DNA of 64,000 bases, from NCBI RefSeq assembly GCF_002836945.1, contig NZ_NIJM01000005.1:59478-123477 (forward strand), written 5' to 3'. The position numbers and the translations under genes are program-made. Source of the stretch: Shewanella chilikensis. GTDB lineage: Bacteria; Pseudomonadota; Gammaproteobacteria; Enterobacterales; Shewanellaceae. This document shows positions 7,721 through 16,333 of this stretch, in pieces. Numbering within the stretch: position 1 is the stretch's first letter; every line of letters begins with the position of its first letter. The notes under the pieces are model-generated. The model was not told where the DNA came from. It ran no database searches and worked only from the letters and a program-made list of their open reading frames with translations.

Positions 7721-7841
7721 CCCGCAATGATAACTTGTGAACCCGGCCAGGCCCGGAAGGGAGCAACCGTAGCAAGTGACTCATGTGCCGGGGTGTGGCT
7801 CTGGGGGAACCTCCAATTCCAAACCTTTTCAAATGGTTAGC
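7720..7841 (+). repeat. Right attachment repeat, second ffs 3' copy
   Basis: Identical to 1726-1847. It contains the SRP RNA apical domain and 3' strand, but not the promoter or the full 5' strand of the terminal stem. It is therefore a recombination product and should not be annotated as a second ffs gene. Confidence 0.85.
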
Positions 7842-7930
7842 TTGAGATAAACCTTGGTGATACACAAGGTGGTACACTTTGAGTCTAGCTAAAGCCGATT
7901 TCCACCCTTATCTCTGTTACTCCCGACACG
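7842..7930 (+). pseudogene. Decayed 5' end of a second integrase
   Basis: Directly after the right repeat, CACAAGGTGGT, CACTTTGAGTCTAGCTAAAG and further sequence match the start region of the integrase at 1870-1960. The frame reads SLAKADFHPYLCYSRHDI then stop, against SLAKASNPAPYLYRSRHGV in the intact gene. This is a remnant of another ffs-targeting element lying to the right, now reduced to its first ~20 codons. Confidence 0.65.
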
Positions 7931-8170
7931 ATATTTGATGCGCCAGAAGCGCAGCCCCTCTATAGCGAAGACGCGCCAATGGCTACCATTAACACTTTCG
8001 TTTGGTATAAACAGCTGGCTACATGGACTGCGATGGCTTGGCTACCACCTCATTAACGGCCAAAACAAGACCGCCAAGAAGTAAAAAAATAGCAGCAGAG
8101 CGGCGACTTTATTTCCGCTGGTGAGGCTCAAACCCAGAGTTATCCGTGTTTCTTGATAACTGGGCCTGTG
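7931..8170. other. Non-coding remnant between the island and comFB
   Basis: No supported gene. On the minus strand, in frame after the comFB stop, a hydrophobic stretch (KVAALLLFFYFLAVLFWPLMRW, about 8045-8110) could be a tiny membrane peptide. It has only a TTG start without a ribosome-binding site, so it is not called. Confidence 0.3.
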
Positions 8171-8461
8171 CTACCCCAGCGCTTGCTGCTCGGTTTCCAG
8201 TTTCGGGGGCAATTTGGATTTCAAAAACGCCCGCGATTTCTCTAATGCCTGGTAGATCTCGTTGCGCATTCTATCTTGCTCTTGGTAGTCGCCGTAGAAA
8301 TAGGTGTCCACCAGATGGTGAATGTAGCGCACCGGTAGTTGATTGAGCGTGATACAAGCCAGATCTGCCACATAGTCGGTTGGCAGCTCATCCATCAACC
8401 CCTCTTCAGCGAGGATTTCCATTAACATCACTTCGTAGTAGTTGCGGATCTCTAGCTGCAT
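8171..8461 (-). CDS. ComFB-domain protein
   Basis: 96 residues from ATG 8461 (MQLEIRNYYEVMLMEIL), with GGGAG eight bases upstream; an earlier GTG/TTG at 8476 is less likely. The segment RNYYEVMLMEILAEEGLMDELPTDYVADLACITLNQLPVRYIHHLVD matches the late-competence ComFB family: tyrosine pair, DYVAD(L/V)ACIALN and LP.RY motifs. Some ComFB-like domains bind cyclic nucleotides; no biochemical role is established for this version. It is last in the minus-strand run that begins with dinG, 61 bp after the HDAC-like gene. The tail is charged and probably disordered. Confidence 0.8.
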   Translation of the reverse strand: MQLEIRNYYEVMLMEILAEEGLMDELPTDYVADLACITLNQLPVRYIHHLVDTYFYGDYQEQDRMRNEIYQALEKSRAFLKSKLPPKLETEQQALG

Positions 8462-8522
8462 AGGTGACGCTCCCAAAGTTTTGCTGCGTTAGGCTTGGTT
8501 GGTAGCAATTGGTTCGTAGCCT

Positions 8523-9428
8523 TTAGCGATACAGCTTAGTCGCGGCGCGAAATAATTGACTGTGTCTGAATGTTAATTGTAGAGGGTCTTTGCAGTATCC
8601 GCCTCCCGTGACACAGGCTATTGGTATTGCCGCGTCTCTGGCATGACGCAATACGCTCATATCCCGTTTGAATATGCCCTCAAGGCTGAGCTGCAGCAAA
8701 CCGAGTTCATCTTCAGCATGCACATCGACCCCAGCGTCATAAAGAATGAGATCCGGCCTATGAGTCAAGAGCAGCAAAGGCAGTATCTGCTCCAGCGTTG
8801 AGAGGTACTCGTCATCAGCAGCTCCTTTTTCAAGCTCGATATCATAGTGAGAGTCTGCTTTACGGGCGGGGAAGTTTTGTCGGCAGTGTATTGAGCAACT
8901 GATGATGTTCGCATCGCCGGCTGTCATGGTGGCTGTGCCGTCGCCTTGATGGACGTCGCAGTCGATAATCAAAATCTTGTCCGCCAGCCCTTGGTTTATC
9001 ATGCGTCTGGCACTGTAGACCAGGTCGTTGAAAATACAGTAACCGCTGCCAAAGTTTTGGTGAGCGTGATGGTAACCACCGCTGATATGCAGCGCTATGC
9101 CGTGCTCGAGCGCTTTTCGCGCCGCCAGCTCAGTACCGGCGACTGAGTGCAGTGTCCGCGCTAGCAGATGCTCGCTCCAGGGAAAGCCTATGCGGCGCAT
9201 TGCCTTAGGATCCAACTGGTTGTGCATAAACCCGGCAACATATAGAGGACAATGCACAGAGGCGAGGGCAGTTTGGTTTGCAGGCTTTGGGGAACAGAGG
9301 CTAAATTGCCCGGAAAATGGAGTTTGGCACAGATACTCAAACAGGCGTTGATATTTGCTGATTGGAAATCTGTGCCGGGATGGTAACGCCAGCCTAGAAT
9401 AGCTGGCGTGATACACCAAAGGGAGCAT
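8523..9428 (-). CDS. Histone-deacetylase-family hydrolase
   Basis: 301 residues. Class II-type HDAC/acetylpolyamine amidohydrolase fold: GGYHHAHQNFGSGYCIFND carries the His-His pair, DCDVHQGDGT supplies zinc-binding Asp and His, YDAGVDVHAEDELG the second zinc Asp, and VTGGGY the transition-state region near the C-terminus. All residues needed for zinc-dependent deacylation are therefore visible. Bacterial members remove acetyl groups from small amines or proteins; the substrate here is unknown. It starts three bases after the DUF2057 stop, so the two are almost certainly cotranscribed. Length is typical of the bacterial family. Confidence 0.92.
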   Translation of the reverse strand: MLPLVYHASYSRLALPSRHRFPISKYQRLFEYLCQTPFSGQFSLCSPKPANQTALASVHCPLYVAGFMHNQLDPKAMRRIGFPWSEHLLARTLHSVAGTELAARKALEHGIALHISGGYHHAHQNFGSGYCIFNDLVYSARRMINQGLADKILIIDCDVHQGDGTATMTAGDANIISCSIHCRQNFPARKADSHYDIELEKGAADDEYLSTLEQILPLLLLTHRPDLILYDAGVDVHAEDELGLLQLSLEGIFKRDMSVLRHARDAAIPIACVTGGGYCKDPLQLTFRHSQLFRAATKLYR

Positions 9429-9431
9429 CTA

Positions 9432-10127
9432 TCAGAGCTGTTTGATGGCCCAGCTCATGAACTCTTTGCGAGTCGCTTCATCGGCCTGTAACCACCAGTA
9501 TTGCAGCATTTGCTGGGCATGGGCGGCACTGTCACCACCTTGGCCACTGGCCTTGGAAGCTGCTGGCATTGTCATGGCACTGACAGGTGATGGCTGGGAT
9601 ACAGGTGCCACAGGTTGGTTGGCGGCCATGTTACCTGAGGTTACGGCTGCAGCGGCGGTTTCAACATCTGGACCCTTGTTGCCATTGAACAGCTGTGACA
9701 GGAAAGTGGTTTCTTTCAGTTGAGTCAGTTCCACCTGGTAGTTGACCTGGCCCTTATCGGCGCGGGTAATGACGACCTGAGGGGTTTTGGCAAACTCTTT
9801 GGGTTTTTTGACGTAGTCACCATCGGCAGGCTTAAGGATGTACTCGTTGTCGCCTTCGGCTTTCAAGGTCAGAATGAAAGGAGAAGACTTAACGAAGCTT
9901 TGACTGTCGGAAAACTCATCATCGACCATGTCATGATAACGAATAGCAATCTTGTGGACACCTTCGGACAGTGCCAGCTCAGATTTGTGGTTGAAGTTGC
10001 TGGTTTCAATTTCTTTGCCATCCAGAGCCAGATATTCAAAAGACATAGGGATGGTCAGATTGGCCGCAAATACCGAGGAAGTGCTGAGCAGGGCCAGTAT
10101 GGCCGAGGCGGTCAAGCGTAGTTTCAT
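9432..10127 (-). CDS. DUF2057 (YccT-like) secreted protein
   Basis: 231 residues with a clear signal peptide ([21 protein letters not shown]). The N-terminal ~150 residues ([23 protein letters not shown]... [34 protein letters not shown]) match the DUF2057 family of periplasmic proteins such as E. coli YccT (CsgI), which interferes with curli assembly. An Ala/Pro/Ser-rich linker (about 155-195) leads to a C-terminal helix ([25 protein letters not shown]) that is not in the short E. coli form. It sits between priC and the HDAC-like gene with 9- and 3-bp gaps. Role in Shewanella unknown. Confidence 0.85.
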   Translation of the reverse strand: MKLRLTASAILALLSTSSVFAANLTIPMSFEYLALDGKEIETSNFNHKSELALSEGVHKIAIRYHDMVDDEFSDSQSFVKSSPFILTLKAEGDNEYILKPADGDYVKKPKEFAKTPQVVITRADKGQVNYQVELTQLKETTFLSQLFNGNKGPDVETAAAAVTSGNMAANQPVAPVSQPSPVSAMTMPAASKASGQGGDSAAHAQQMLQYWWLQADEATRKEFMSWAIKQL

Positions 10128-10136
10128 TGTTGCTCC

Positions 10137-10799
10137 TTAACGATTGTAACTCTGATGCGGACGTTCAAATGCCTGAATGCGATCTTCAATATAGCTGATC
10201 GCCTGCCTGCACTTACCGAGGCGGCGATGCATCAAAAGGATGTCATTCTGGACGGGGATTTTGTCAGTACTATGACAGTTTTCAAGCTTTGATTGCAATT
10301 GTTCAATCTTTTGTTCTATTTTTTTGGCCCAGTTCAGATGTTTGTTCAGCTCTTCGTACAATTGATGGCTGTTTTGCATAACACCTGCAGCTATCCAGCC
10401 AAAACCACTTTCCTGGTGTCGGCGGCCCTGACGTTGTTGGTAGCTTCTCCGCTTGCTGGCCTGCTGTAGCTTCTGGACCCTGGCGTTGAGACCTGTGGTG
10501 CCAAGGGCCCGTTTCAGGGCGACAAACCTGTCCTGAATACGCTCGCAGCTTAAGGCTATAGTGTGTTGGGCCAACTGATGGCGCAACTGTTTTTCCAGCT
10601 GATCTATGCTCTTGTGCAGCTGTTCCACACAGGGATAGAGCTGGGCACCATGCTGAATAAACAGTTCGCTGTTGAAGCGTTCAGTATCCTGCAGCAGTTT
10701 GCGCTGCGCCGCTGGTAAAGAAGCATCATGTTGCAGCACTTCTTGCTCCAACTGCCTGAGTTGTTCCCGCAGGCGTTGTACCAGTTGATTGGTGTTCAA
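10137..10799 (-). CDS. priC: Primosomal replication protein PriC
   Basis: 220 residues from TTG 10799, whose TTGA overlaps the stop of the upstream transporter gene. Reading further upstream would only translate that gene in another frame. It is an almost all-helical, Gln/Arg/Leu-rich protein (LVQRLREQLRQLEQEVLQHDASLPAAQRKLLQDTERFNSELF... SIDQLEKQLRHQLAQH), matching PriC, which loads DnaB at stalled forks by recognising SSB-coated gaps. The Arg-rich centre (KRRSYQQRQGRRHQESGFGWIAAG) is probably DNA/SSB-binding. Its placement in a dinG-headed, LexA-box-linked gene run fits a replication-restart role. Confidence 0.85.
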   Translation of the reverse strand: MNTNQLVQRLREQLRQLEQEVLQHDASLPAAQRKLLQDTERFNSELFIQHGAQLYPCVEQLHKSIDQLEKQLRHQLAQHTIALSCERIQDRFVALKRALGTTGLNARVQKLQQASKRRSYQQRQGRRHQESGFGWIAAGVMQNSHQLYEELNKHLNWAKKIEQKIEQLQSKLENCHSTDKIPVQNDILLMHRRLGKCRQAISYIEDRIQAFERPHQSYNR

Positions 10800-11569
10800 A
10801 ACCAGGCACTCCAGGCTAGATTGGCGGCGATAAGCACCACAATAGCAATAAAGAGTGGCCTGATAAACGGCATTCCGAAGCGGATAGCCGAGTGAGCGCC
10901 GATATAAGAACCCAGCATCATACACAAGCCCATCACCACACCGACCAAAAGGTGCACTTTACCTAGCAGTAGGAAAATCATCAATGCCGTGATATTGCTG
11001 ACAAAAGTCATTGCCCTGGCCAAGGCGCTGCTGTGCAGGAAGGGCAGGCGGTAAAGTGCGGTCGAGCTGACCGCCCAAAAGGCGCCAATGCCCGGGCCGG
11101 CAAAGCCGTCGTAGGCGCCAAGCCCCAGCCCCTGAAGTATCTGTTTATGTTTTGCCGGCGTTTCGGTGACGGGTTTACACTGGCTACAGCCCATGGCTCC
11201 GGGTGAAAACAGCGAATAGAGTGCGATGGCGATAATAAGTAGTGGCAGAATTTTTTCCAGCCAACGGGTATCGATGAGATAAACGGCAATGCTGCCGATA
11301 ACGGCGCCTATGGCGGTGGCAATAAAGGCGAACAGCCAGAACTTTGGCGTCAGCAACTGCTTGCGGTAATAGGTAAATGCCGCCATGGAGGAGCCGAAGC
11401 AGGCAGCCAGCTTATTGGTCCCCAGAGCCAGATGAGGCGGCATGCCCACGGTCAGCAAGGCAGGAATGGACAGCAGGCCGCCGCCACCGACTACGGCATC
11501 AATAAATCCGGCCAGCAGGCCGACTGCGGCCAATATGGCCCAGCTGCTGGGTTCGAGCAGAATATCCAC
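10796..11569 (-). CDS. yfcA: TauE/SafE-family membrane transporter (YfcA-like)
   Basis: 257 residues with about eight hydrophobic segments and two TauE/SafE halves: GLLAGFIDAVVGGGGLLSIPALLTVGMPPHLALGTNKLAA, then GLGLGAYDGFAGPGIGAFWAVS. These Gly-rich motifs define the UPF0721/TSUP family of putative sulfur-anion or organic-anion exporters. A CSQC pair lies in the central cytoplasmic loop. It follows dinG by 21 bp and overlaps priC by four bases. Substrate unknown; the yfcA name follows E. coli homology. Confidence 0.85.
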   Translation of the reverse strand: MDILLEPSSWAILAAVGLLAGFIDAVVGGGGLLSIPALLTVGMPPHLALGTNKLAACFGSSMAAFTYYRKQLLTPKFWLFAFIATAIGAVIGSIAVYLIDTRWLEKILPLLIIAIALYSLFSPGAMGCSQCKPVTETPAKHKQILQGLGLGAYDGFAGPGIGAFWAVSSTALYRLPFLHSSALARAMTFVSNITALMIFLLLGKVHLLVGVVMGLCMMLGSYIGAHSAIRFGMPFIRPLFIAIVVLIAANLAWSAWF

Positions 11570-11590
11570 TTTACATCCTGATTGAGCGCA

Positions 11591-13663
11591 TCATTCGATA
11601 ACGCGGCGGTAAGGCGGCAGGGCATCGAGCAGCGACGATCCGTATCTTTTGGTTACCAAACGCCTGTCCAATATGGTTATTCGGCCATAGTCCTGCTCTT
11701 TTCGCAACAGGCGGCCGCAACTCTGGATGAGTTTCCGTGACGCATCCGGAATAGTCAATTGTAAAAACGGGTTACCGCCTTTCATTTTGACATATTCTGC
11801 ATGGGCCTGCTCTACCGGCGAGGTTGGCACGGCAAACGGTAGCTTGGTCACTATTAAATTGGTCAGGTAGTCGCCGGGAAGGTCGAGACCCTCGGAAAAA
11901 CTGCCGGTACCAAAGATAATGCTGGGCTCACCTTTGTCACATTTCTGCTTATGCTGCTCGAGTAGATGCTGGCGTGGGGCACTGCCCTGGATCAGTGGTT
12001 CTGATACCAGCTTGTTGCGCAGTAGATCGGCCACCTTTTCCATCTGCCAGTAGGAGGCAAACAGTACCAGAGTGGCCATTTCACCCTCCACCAACTGCTT
12101 TATCTGGCTGGCGAGTTCTTCTGTGTAGGTGTCTTCGGTTGGCTCAGTGCGCATTTTCGGCAGGTAGAGAGTGGCGTTGTTTTCAAAATCGAAAGGAGAT
12201 TGCAGCGCCAGATAGCGACTGCCATCATTGAGTGACAGGCCAACCTGATAGGCAAAATGCTCAAAGCGGTTCAGTGCTCTGAGAGTGGCGCTACATAGCA
12301 CGACGCCGGCGGCTTTTTCCCACAACATATGTTCCAGCATATAGCCGACTTCGATTGGCGATGCACTGAAAAGGTAGTCCTGCTGCTTGCCGCTGAGGGC
12401 TTCAATCCAGCGGGCGGTGGGGGCACCTTTGGGGTTGTCCTCCTTGGCCATCATTTTCCAGAGCTTTTGCAGGTTTTCCAGGCGCTGCATCATAAAGCCG
12501 GTTTCACTCAAGAGGGCTTCGGCCTGATGCCTTGGCAATTCACCATCCTTGACGCTTTCGCTGAGGATAGCCTGCATCTTGTTGAATTGCTTGAGGGCAT
12601 CGTTGGAGGCCGTGGCCAGGTTTTCTGCCTGGATCAACAGGGCGTCCGGCAGCTTGCCATGTTCGAACCGCAGGCGGTTTTCCGGGTTGGCAAAGAGTTT
12701 GGGTTGGGTATCACAGTAGTGGGCAACCTGATTCAGCAGACCGGTTAACTCTTCGATGCGATCCAACATCGCCTGCGCCGGGGCGATGATATTGTTGCTC
12801 TTTATTTGGTTTTGCAGTTTTGCAGTGGTCTTGCTGACTTTCTCCAGCCAATCACAGGCCCCTCTGAGCGTGGCCTGGGCGCTGGAGAAATCCCTGGCCA
12901 CATTCGGCAGGTGATGGGCTTCGTCGATAACGTAATAAACTTCTTCCGGGTCCGGCAGAATCACACCGCCACCCAGTTCAAGGTCGGCCAGTAATAAACT
13001 ATGGTTGGCAATAAGCACATCCCAGGTGTCAATATCTTCGCGGGCCTTGTGGAAGGGGCAGTGGCTGTGACTGGCCAGTTGGCGATGACAGCTGTGTTTG
13101 TCACAGGCTATCTGCTGCCACAGGTGGTCTGGCAGCGGCGTTTTGAGGGTATCAAGTTCACCATTCCAGCGGCCATCCTGATAGTCTTTGAGCAGAGCCT
13201 GCAACTGCTCAACCTGTGAGGTATCCGGCTTGGTTTGCCACATGGCCATCTGGCTGCCGTTGCCGTCACCGACCAACATCTCAAGCTTGGCCAAGCATAC
13301 GTAACGCTGACGCCCTTTGACCAGACCGTAACGGAAGTTGAGCTTGGAGTGTTGCAGAAAAAACGGCAGATCTTTATGCAGCAACTGTTCCTGCAGCGCC
13401 ACTGTGGCGGTGGCAATACAGACTTTTTTCTTGCTGGCCAGCGCCAGGGGTATGGTTCCCAGAATATAGGCCAGGGATTTACCTATACCAGTGCCTGCTT
13501 CAATCACCATGATCCGCCGCTGCTTGTCGTATTCACCGGCAAGTGTTTTGGAGATCTCCGCCACCATATAATTCTGCTCCCGGCGGGAACGGAAGTTGGG
13601 CAGTGCGGAGGCAATGTCCTTGTAGATCTCACGGATCTGGGTCTTTACATGGGCTGCTAGCAT
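11591..13663 (-). CDS. dinG: ATP-dependent DNA helicase DinG
   Basis: 690 residues, close to E. coli DinG (716). It is an XPD-like superfamily 2 helicase: Walker A EAGTGIGKS near residue 55, the Fe-S cysteines (RYVCLAKLE, CDKHSCHRQLASHSHC), the DEAH box (YVIDEAHHLPN), motif IV-VI segments (CSATLRALNRFEHF, IIFGTGSFSEGLDLPG) and the QSCGRLLR arginine finger. It unwinds forked, D-loop and R-loop substrates during SOS repair. A LexA box lies 25-40 bp upstream of its ATG and is shared with divergent polB. It heads a tightly spaced six-gene minus-strand run. Confidence 0.95.
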   Translation of the reverse strand: MLAAHVKTQIREIYKDIASALPNFRSRREQNYMVAEISKTLAGEYDKQRRIMVIEAGTGIGKSLAYILGTIPLALASKKKVCIATATVALQEQLLHKDLPFFLQHSKLNFRYGLVKGRQRYVCLAKLEMLVGDGNGSQMAMWQTKPDTSQVEQLQALLKDYQDGRWNGELDTLKTPLPDHLWQQIACDKHSCHRQLASHSHCPFHKAREDIDTWDVLIANHSLLLADLELGGGVILPDPEEVYYVIDEAHHLPNVARDFSSAQATLRGACDWLEKVSKTTAKLQNQIKSNNIIAPAQAMLDRIEELTGLLNQVAHYCDTQPKLFANPENRLRFEHGKLPDALLIQAENLATASNDALKQFNKMQAILSESVKDGELPRHQAEALLSETGFMMQRLENLQKLWKMMAKEDNPKGAPTARWIEALSGKQQDYLFSASPIEVGYMLEHMLWEKAAGVVLCSATLRALNRFEHFAYQVGLSLNDGSRYLALQSPFDFENNATLYLPKMRTEPTEDTYTEELASQIKQLVEGEMATLVLFASYWQMEKVADLLRNKLVSEPLIQGSAPRQHLLEQHKQKCDKGEPSIIFGTGSFSEGLDLPGDYLTNLIVTKLPFAVPTSPVEQAHAEYVKMKGGNPFLQLTIPDASRKLIQSCGRLLRKEQDYGRITILDRRLVTKRYGSSLLDALPPYRRVIE

Positions 13664-13687
13664 GAGACTCGGTTCTGGAAAATTATC

Positions 13688-13703
13688 CTGTATATAATAC
13701 CAG
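13688..13703. promoter_or_regulatory. LexA (SOS) box between dinG and polB
   Basis: CTGTATATAATACCAG fits the gammaproteobacterial LexA core CTG-N10-CAG with an AT-rich centre. It lies between two divergent genes that are both classic SOS members, so it probably represses both. Confidence 0.85.
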
Positions 13704-13749
13704 TAATTTCTTATGCTAATAAACCACTAAAACGCGATTGTCCCGACAC

Positions 13750-16119
13750 ATGCCCCAAAACACGCCGCAAACCCTTAAGGGTCGTATTCTTACCCGTCAT
13801 CTGGCTCAGAGAAATGAGGGATTATGCCTGCAATACTATCTGGCCACCGAGCAGGGGCCTGTGTTGGTTGAGGTGCCGGAGCAGGAACAGGTTTGCTTTG
13901 CCAAAGAGAAGGATGCGGCGGTTTTATGCCAGAGTTTAAGCCAGGTACGGGCCCAGCCGTTGGCGCTGAGAAACTTCGCCAAAGAGAAGGTTGCGGCGCT
14001 TTACAGTCGCAGTCGGCAACAGATGCGGTTACTGCAAAAGCAGGCCCAGGATCAGGGAATGCCCTTATATGAAGCCGATCTTAAACCCCAGCAGCGTTTC
14101 TTGATTGAACGCTTTATTGCGCTCGATGCCGAGTTTTACGGTTATTTTAGCGAGGAAAGCGGCGCGCTGCAACGGTTTGTTGCCAGCCGCGCCAGGAAAG
14201 CCTCGCTCAACAATATAGAACTGGCTGTTATTTCCCTCGATCTTGAATGCAGCATGCAGGGCGAGCTCTATTCCGCCGGACTCTACGGTCGTGACCGCGA
14301 TGGAGCGCTGTTTCAGCGGGTGTACATGATAGGTCAAGCCCAGGGCGGGCCTGACTATATCCACTGGGTCAGGGATGAAGCAGCCCTGTTGCAGGCTTTG
14401 ATTGACTGGTTCAGTCTCTGGGATCCGGACATCATAATAGGTTGGTCGGTTGTCAATTTTGACCTGGCACTGCTGAGCCGACGCTACGTCCATCATGGCA
14501 TAGAAGCACGGCTTGGGCGGGGAGGCGTGCCCATGTCCTGGTTGGTAGAAGGCAAGTATCGGCCGGAAACCCTCTCCTTGCCCGGAAGAGTGGTGCTGGA
14601 CGGTATAGACTGGCTCAAGGCCGCCTTCTATCAGTTTGAGCGCTATTCGCTCGAGTTCGTCTCCCGCGCACTCTTGAGTGAAGGCAAGGCGATAGATAAA
14701 GTTGAAGATCGCGGCCAGGAGATAAGCCAGCTCTTTCAAGAGGATAAATTGGCATTGGCCCACTACAATCTGACCGATTGCCGTCTGGTACTGGATATTT
14801 TCGATAAAACCGATTTATTGAATTTTGCCTTGGCCCGGGCGCAACTGACCGGGTTGGAGTTTGGTCGGGTAGGGGCTTCGGTGGCGGCGTTCAATCATCT
14901 CTACCTGCCACACTTGCACCGGGCCGGATTTGTGGCGCCAGCAGCACCGGCCAGTGACGGCCTGGAGAGTCCCGGCGGCTATGTGATGGACTCCATTCCG
15001 GGCCTTTACCGGGACATTCTGGTGCTGGACTTCAAGAGTCTATATCCTTCGATCATCCGTACTTTTTTAATCGACCCCATGGGGCTGGTGTTGGGTATGG
15101 GTGAACCCGAAGCCGAGACGGTACCCGGTTTTCTCGGTGCAAGATTCAGCCGTAAACAACCTATATTGCCAACGCTTATTGCCAAGTTGGCCCAAGAGCG
15201 GGAAAGTGCCAAGGCCCAAGCCAATGCGCCCCTGTCTCAGGCAATCAAGATCATCATGAATTCGCTTTATGGGGTACTGGGCTCTCGGGGCTGTGTGTTC
15301 CACGATGCCCGATTGGCAAGCTCAATTACCATGCGCGGTCATGAAATCATGCAGCAGACCAAACGTTGGATTGAGGATGAAGGCATGAGTGTCATCTATG
15401 GCGACACAGATTCGACATTTGTTTGGCTGGGACAGCAGCATGACATTACAGATCCGCAAGCCTTCGGCAGGGCGTTGGCTGCCAGGGTAACCGCCAAGTG
15501 GCAACAACATTTGGCGGATAATTTTCAGCTGCAGAGTCATCTGGAACTCGAGTTTGAGCGCCATTATGAACAGTTTCTGATGCCCACCCTCAGAGATTCG
15601 AAAGAAGGCTCCAAAAAGCGCTATGTCGGTGCCAGCCGCAATAGCCAAGGTCAGTTGGATATCATCTTCAAAGGCATGGAGCAGGTTCGCAGTGACTGGA
15701 GCCCTTTGGCCAGACGGATTCAATACGAGTTGTACCGGCGTATGTTCAATCATTTGGATGTGGTGGGCTTTCTGGCCACAGAAATAGAAGCGCTCAAACG
15801 CGGTGACTATGATAATGAGCTTATTTTCTCCAAGCGACTAAGGCGTAAATTGGATGCCTATCAGGCCAAGGCATCACCCCATGTCAAGGCGGCCAGACAA
15901 CTGTTGGAGCACACCGGCGATTTGAGTTATGGCCGTTTGGGCACCCGGATTAATTATCTGGTAACAATCAATGGCCCCGAAGCAGTTTCCCTCAGACGTT
16001 CAGCCATTGATTATGACTACTATATTGAAAGGCAAATCAAGCCGATAGCCGATCCAATACTTTCCATAATGAAAGAAAGTTTTACCTCAATCAGCACTGG
16101 ACAGCTGAGTTTAATCTGA
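13750..16119 (+). CDS. polB: DNA polymerase II (family B)
   Basis: 789 residues from ATG 13750 (a TTG at 13738 would add four). Proofreading exonuclease: DLECSM (Exo I, about 163), IIGWSVVNFDLALLSRRY (Exo II), YNLTDCRLVLD (Exo III). Polymerase: LDFKSLYPSIIRTF (motif A, about 427), KIIMNSLYGVLGS (motif B) and YGDTDSTFVW (motif C, about 549), so both activities look intact. Pol II does SOS-induced translesion synthesis and replication restart. E. coli Pol II is 783 residues. It is divergent from dinG and shares the LexA box. The gene is followed by an AT-rich leader before the porin, with no clear terminator. Confidence 0.96.
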   Translation: MPQNTPQTLKGRILTRHLAQRNEGLCLQYYLATEQGPVLVEVPEQEQVCFAKEKDAAVLCQSLSQVRAQPLALRNFAKEKVAALYSRSRQQMRLLQKQAQDQGMPLYEADLKPQQRFLIERFIALDAEFYGYFSEESGALQRFVASRARKASLNNIELAVISLDLECSMQGELYSAGLYGRDRDGALFQRVYMIGQAQGGPDYIHWVRDEAALLQALIDWFSLWDPDIIIGWSVVNFDLALLSRRYVHHGIEARLGRGGVPMSWLVEGKYRPETLSLPGRVVLDGIDWLKAAFYQFERYSLEFVSRALLSEGKAIDKVEDRGQEISQLFQEDKLALAHYNLTDCRLVLDIFDKTDLLNFALARAQLTGLEFGRVGASVAAFNHLYLPHLHRAGFVAPAAPASDGLESPGGYVMDSIPGLYRDILVLDFKSLYPSIIRTFLIDPMGLVLGMGEPEAETVPGFLGARFSRKQPILPTLIAKLAQERESAKAQANAPLSQAIKIIMNSLYGVLGSRGCVFHDARLASSITMRGHEIMQQTKRWIEDEGMSVIYGDTDSTFVWLGQQHDITDPQAFGRALAARVTAKWQQHLADNFQLQSHLELEFERHYEQFLMPTLRDSKEGSKKRYVGASRNSQGQLDIIFKGMEQVRSDWSPLARRIQYELYRRMFNHLDVVGFLATEIEALKRGDYDNELIFSKRLRRKLDAYQAKASPHVKAARQLLEHTGDLSYGRLGTRINYLVTINGPEAVSLRRSAIDYDYYIERQIKPIADPILSIMKESFTSISTGQLSLI

Positions 16120-16233
16120 CACTAAAGTTGTTTCAAAAAGTTAACAAAGTTAATGTATGGTTTTATTTCTGGATTTTTACGACCTTTATGGTTTTTTTTA
16201 AGGCAAAAGTAATAAAAAATGTGATTTTTATCT

Positions 16234-16262
16234 TTGCCGCTTTACGGAGCTTTTGCTAATCT
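16234..16262 (+). promoter_or_regulatory. Candidate porin promoter
   Basis: TTGCCG (16234-16239) and TAATCT (16257-16262) with 17-bp spacing, about 70 bp before the porin start, in an AT-rich leader. Confidence 0.35.
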
Positions 16263-16333
16263 TCGCTCCCCTTGGAAGGAAATAAAACAACGGAATGGGG
16301 TAGGCAGGCTGAAAACACTTAAGGTTACAACAA

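Larger units (their letters stand above)
1726..7841. mobile_element. Integrated element in the 3' end of ffs (about 6 kb)
   Basis: A perfect 122-bp direct repeat (1726-1847 and 7720-7841) brackets a tyrosine integrase reading inward from the left repeat, phage antirepressor fragments, a serine resolvase and AT-rich cargo. This is the usual architecture of an island inserted at the 3' end of an RNA gene and restoring that gene at its left junction. Several internal genes are broken, and no capsid, tail or replication genes are visible. It is therefore best called a satellite-like or decayed integrative element, not an intact prophage. Whether it still excises cannot be told. Confidence 0.85.

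Noticed and set aside
7720..7841. A second ffs (4.5S RNA) gene
   Set aside because: It lacks the promoter and most of the 5' strand of the terminal stem, and is exactly the attachment-site duplication.
8045..8128. Minus-strand hydrophobic micro-ORF after comFB
   Set aside because: Only a TTG start and no ribosome-binding site, in a decayed region.
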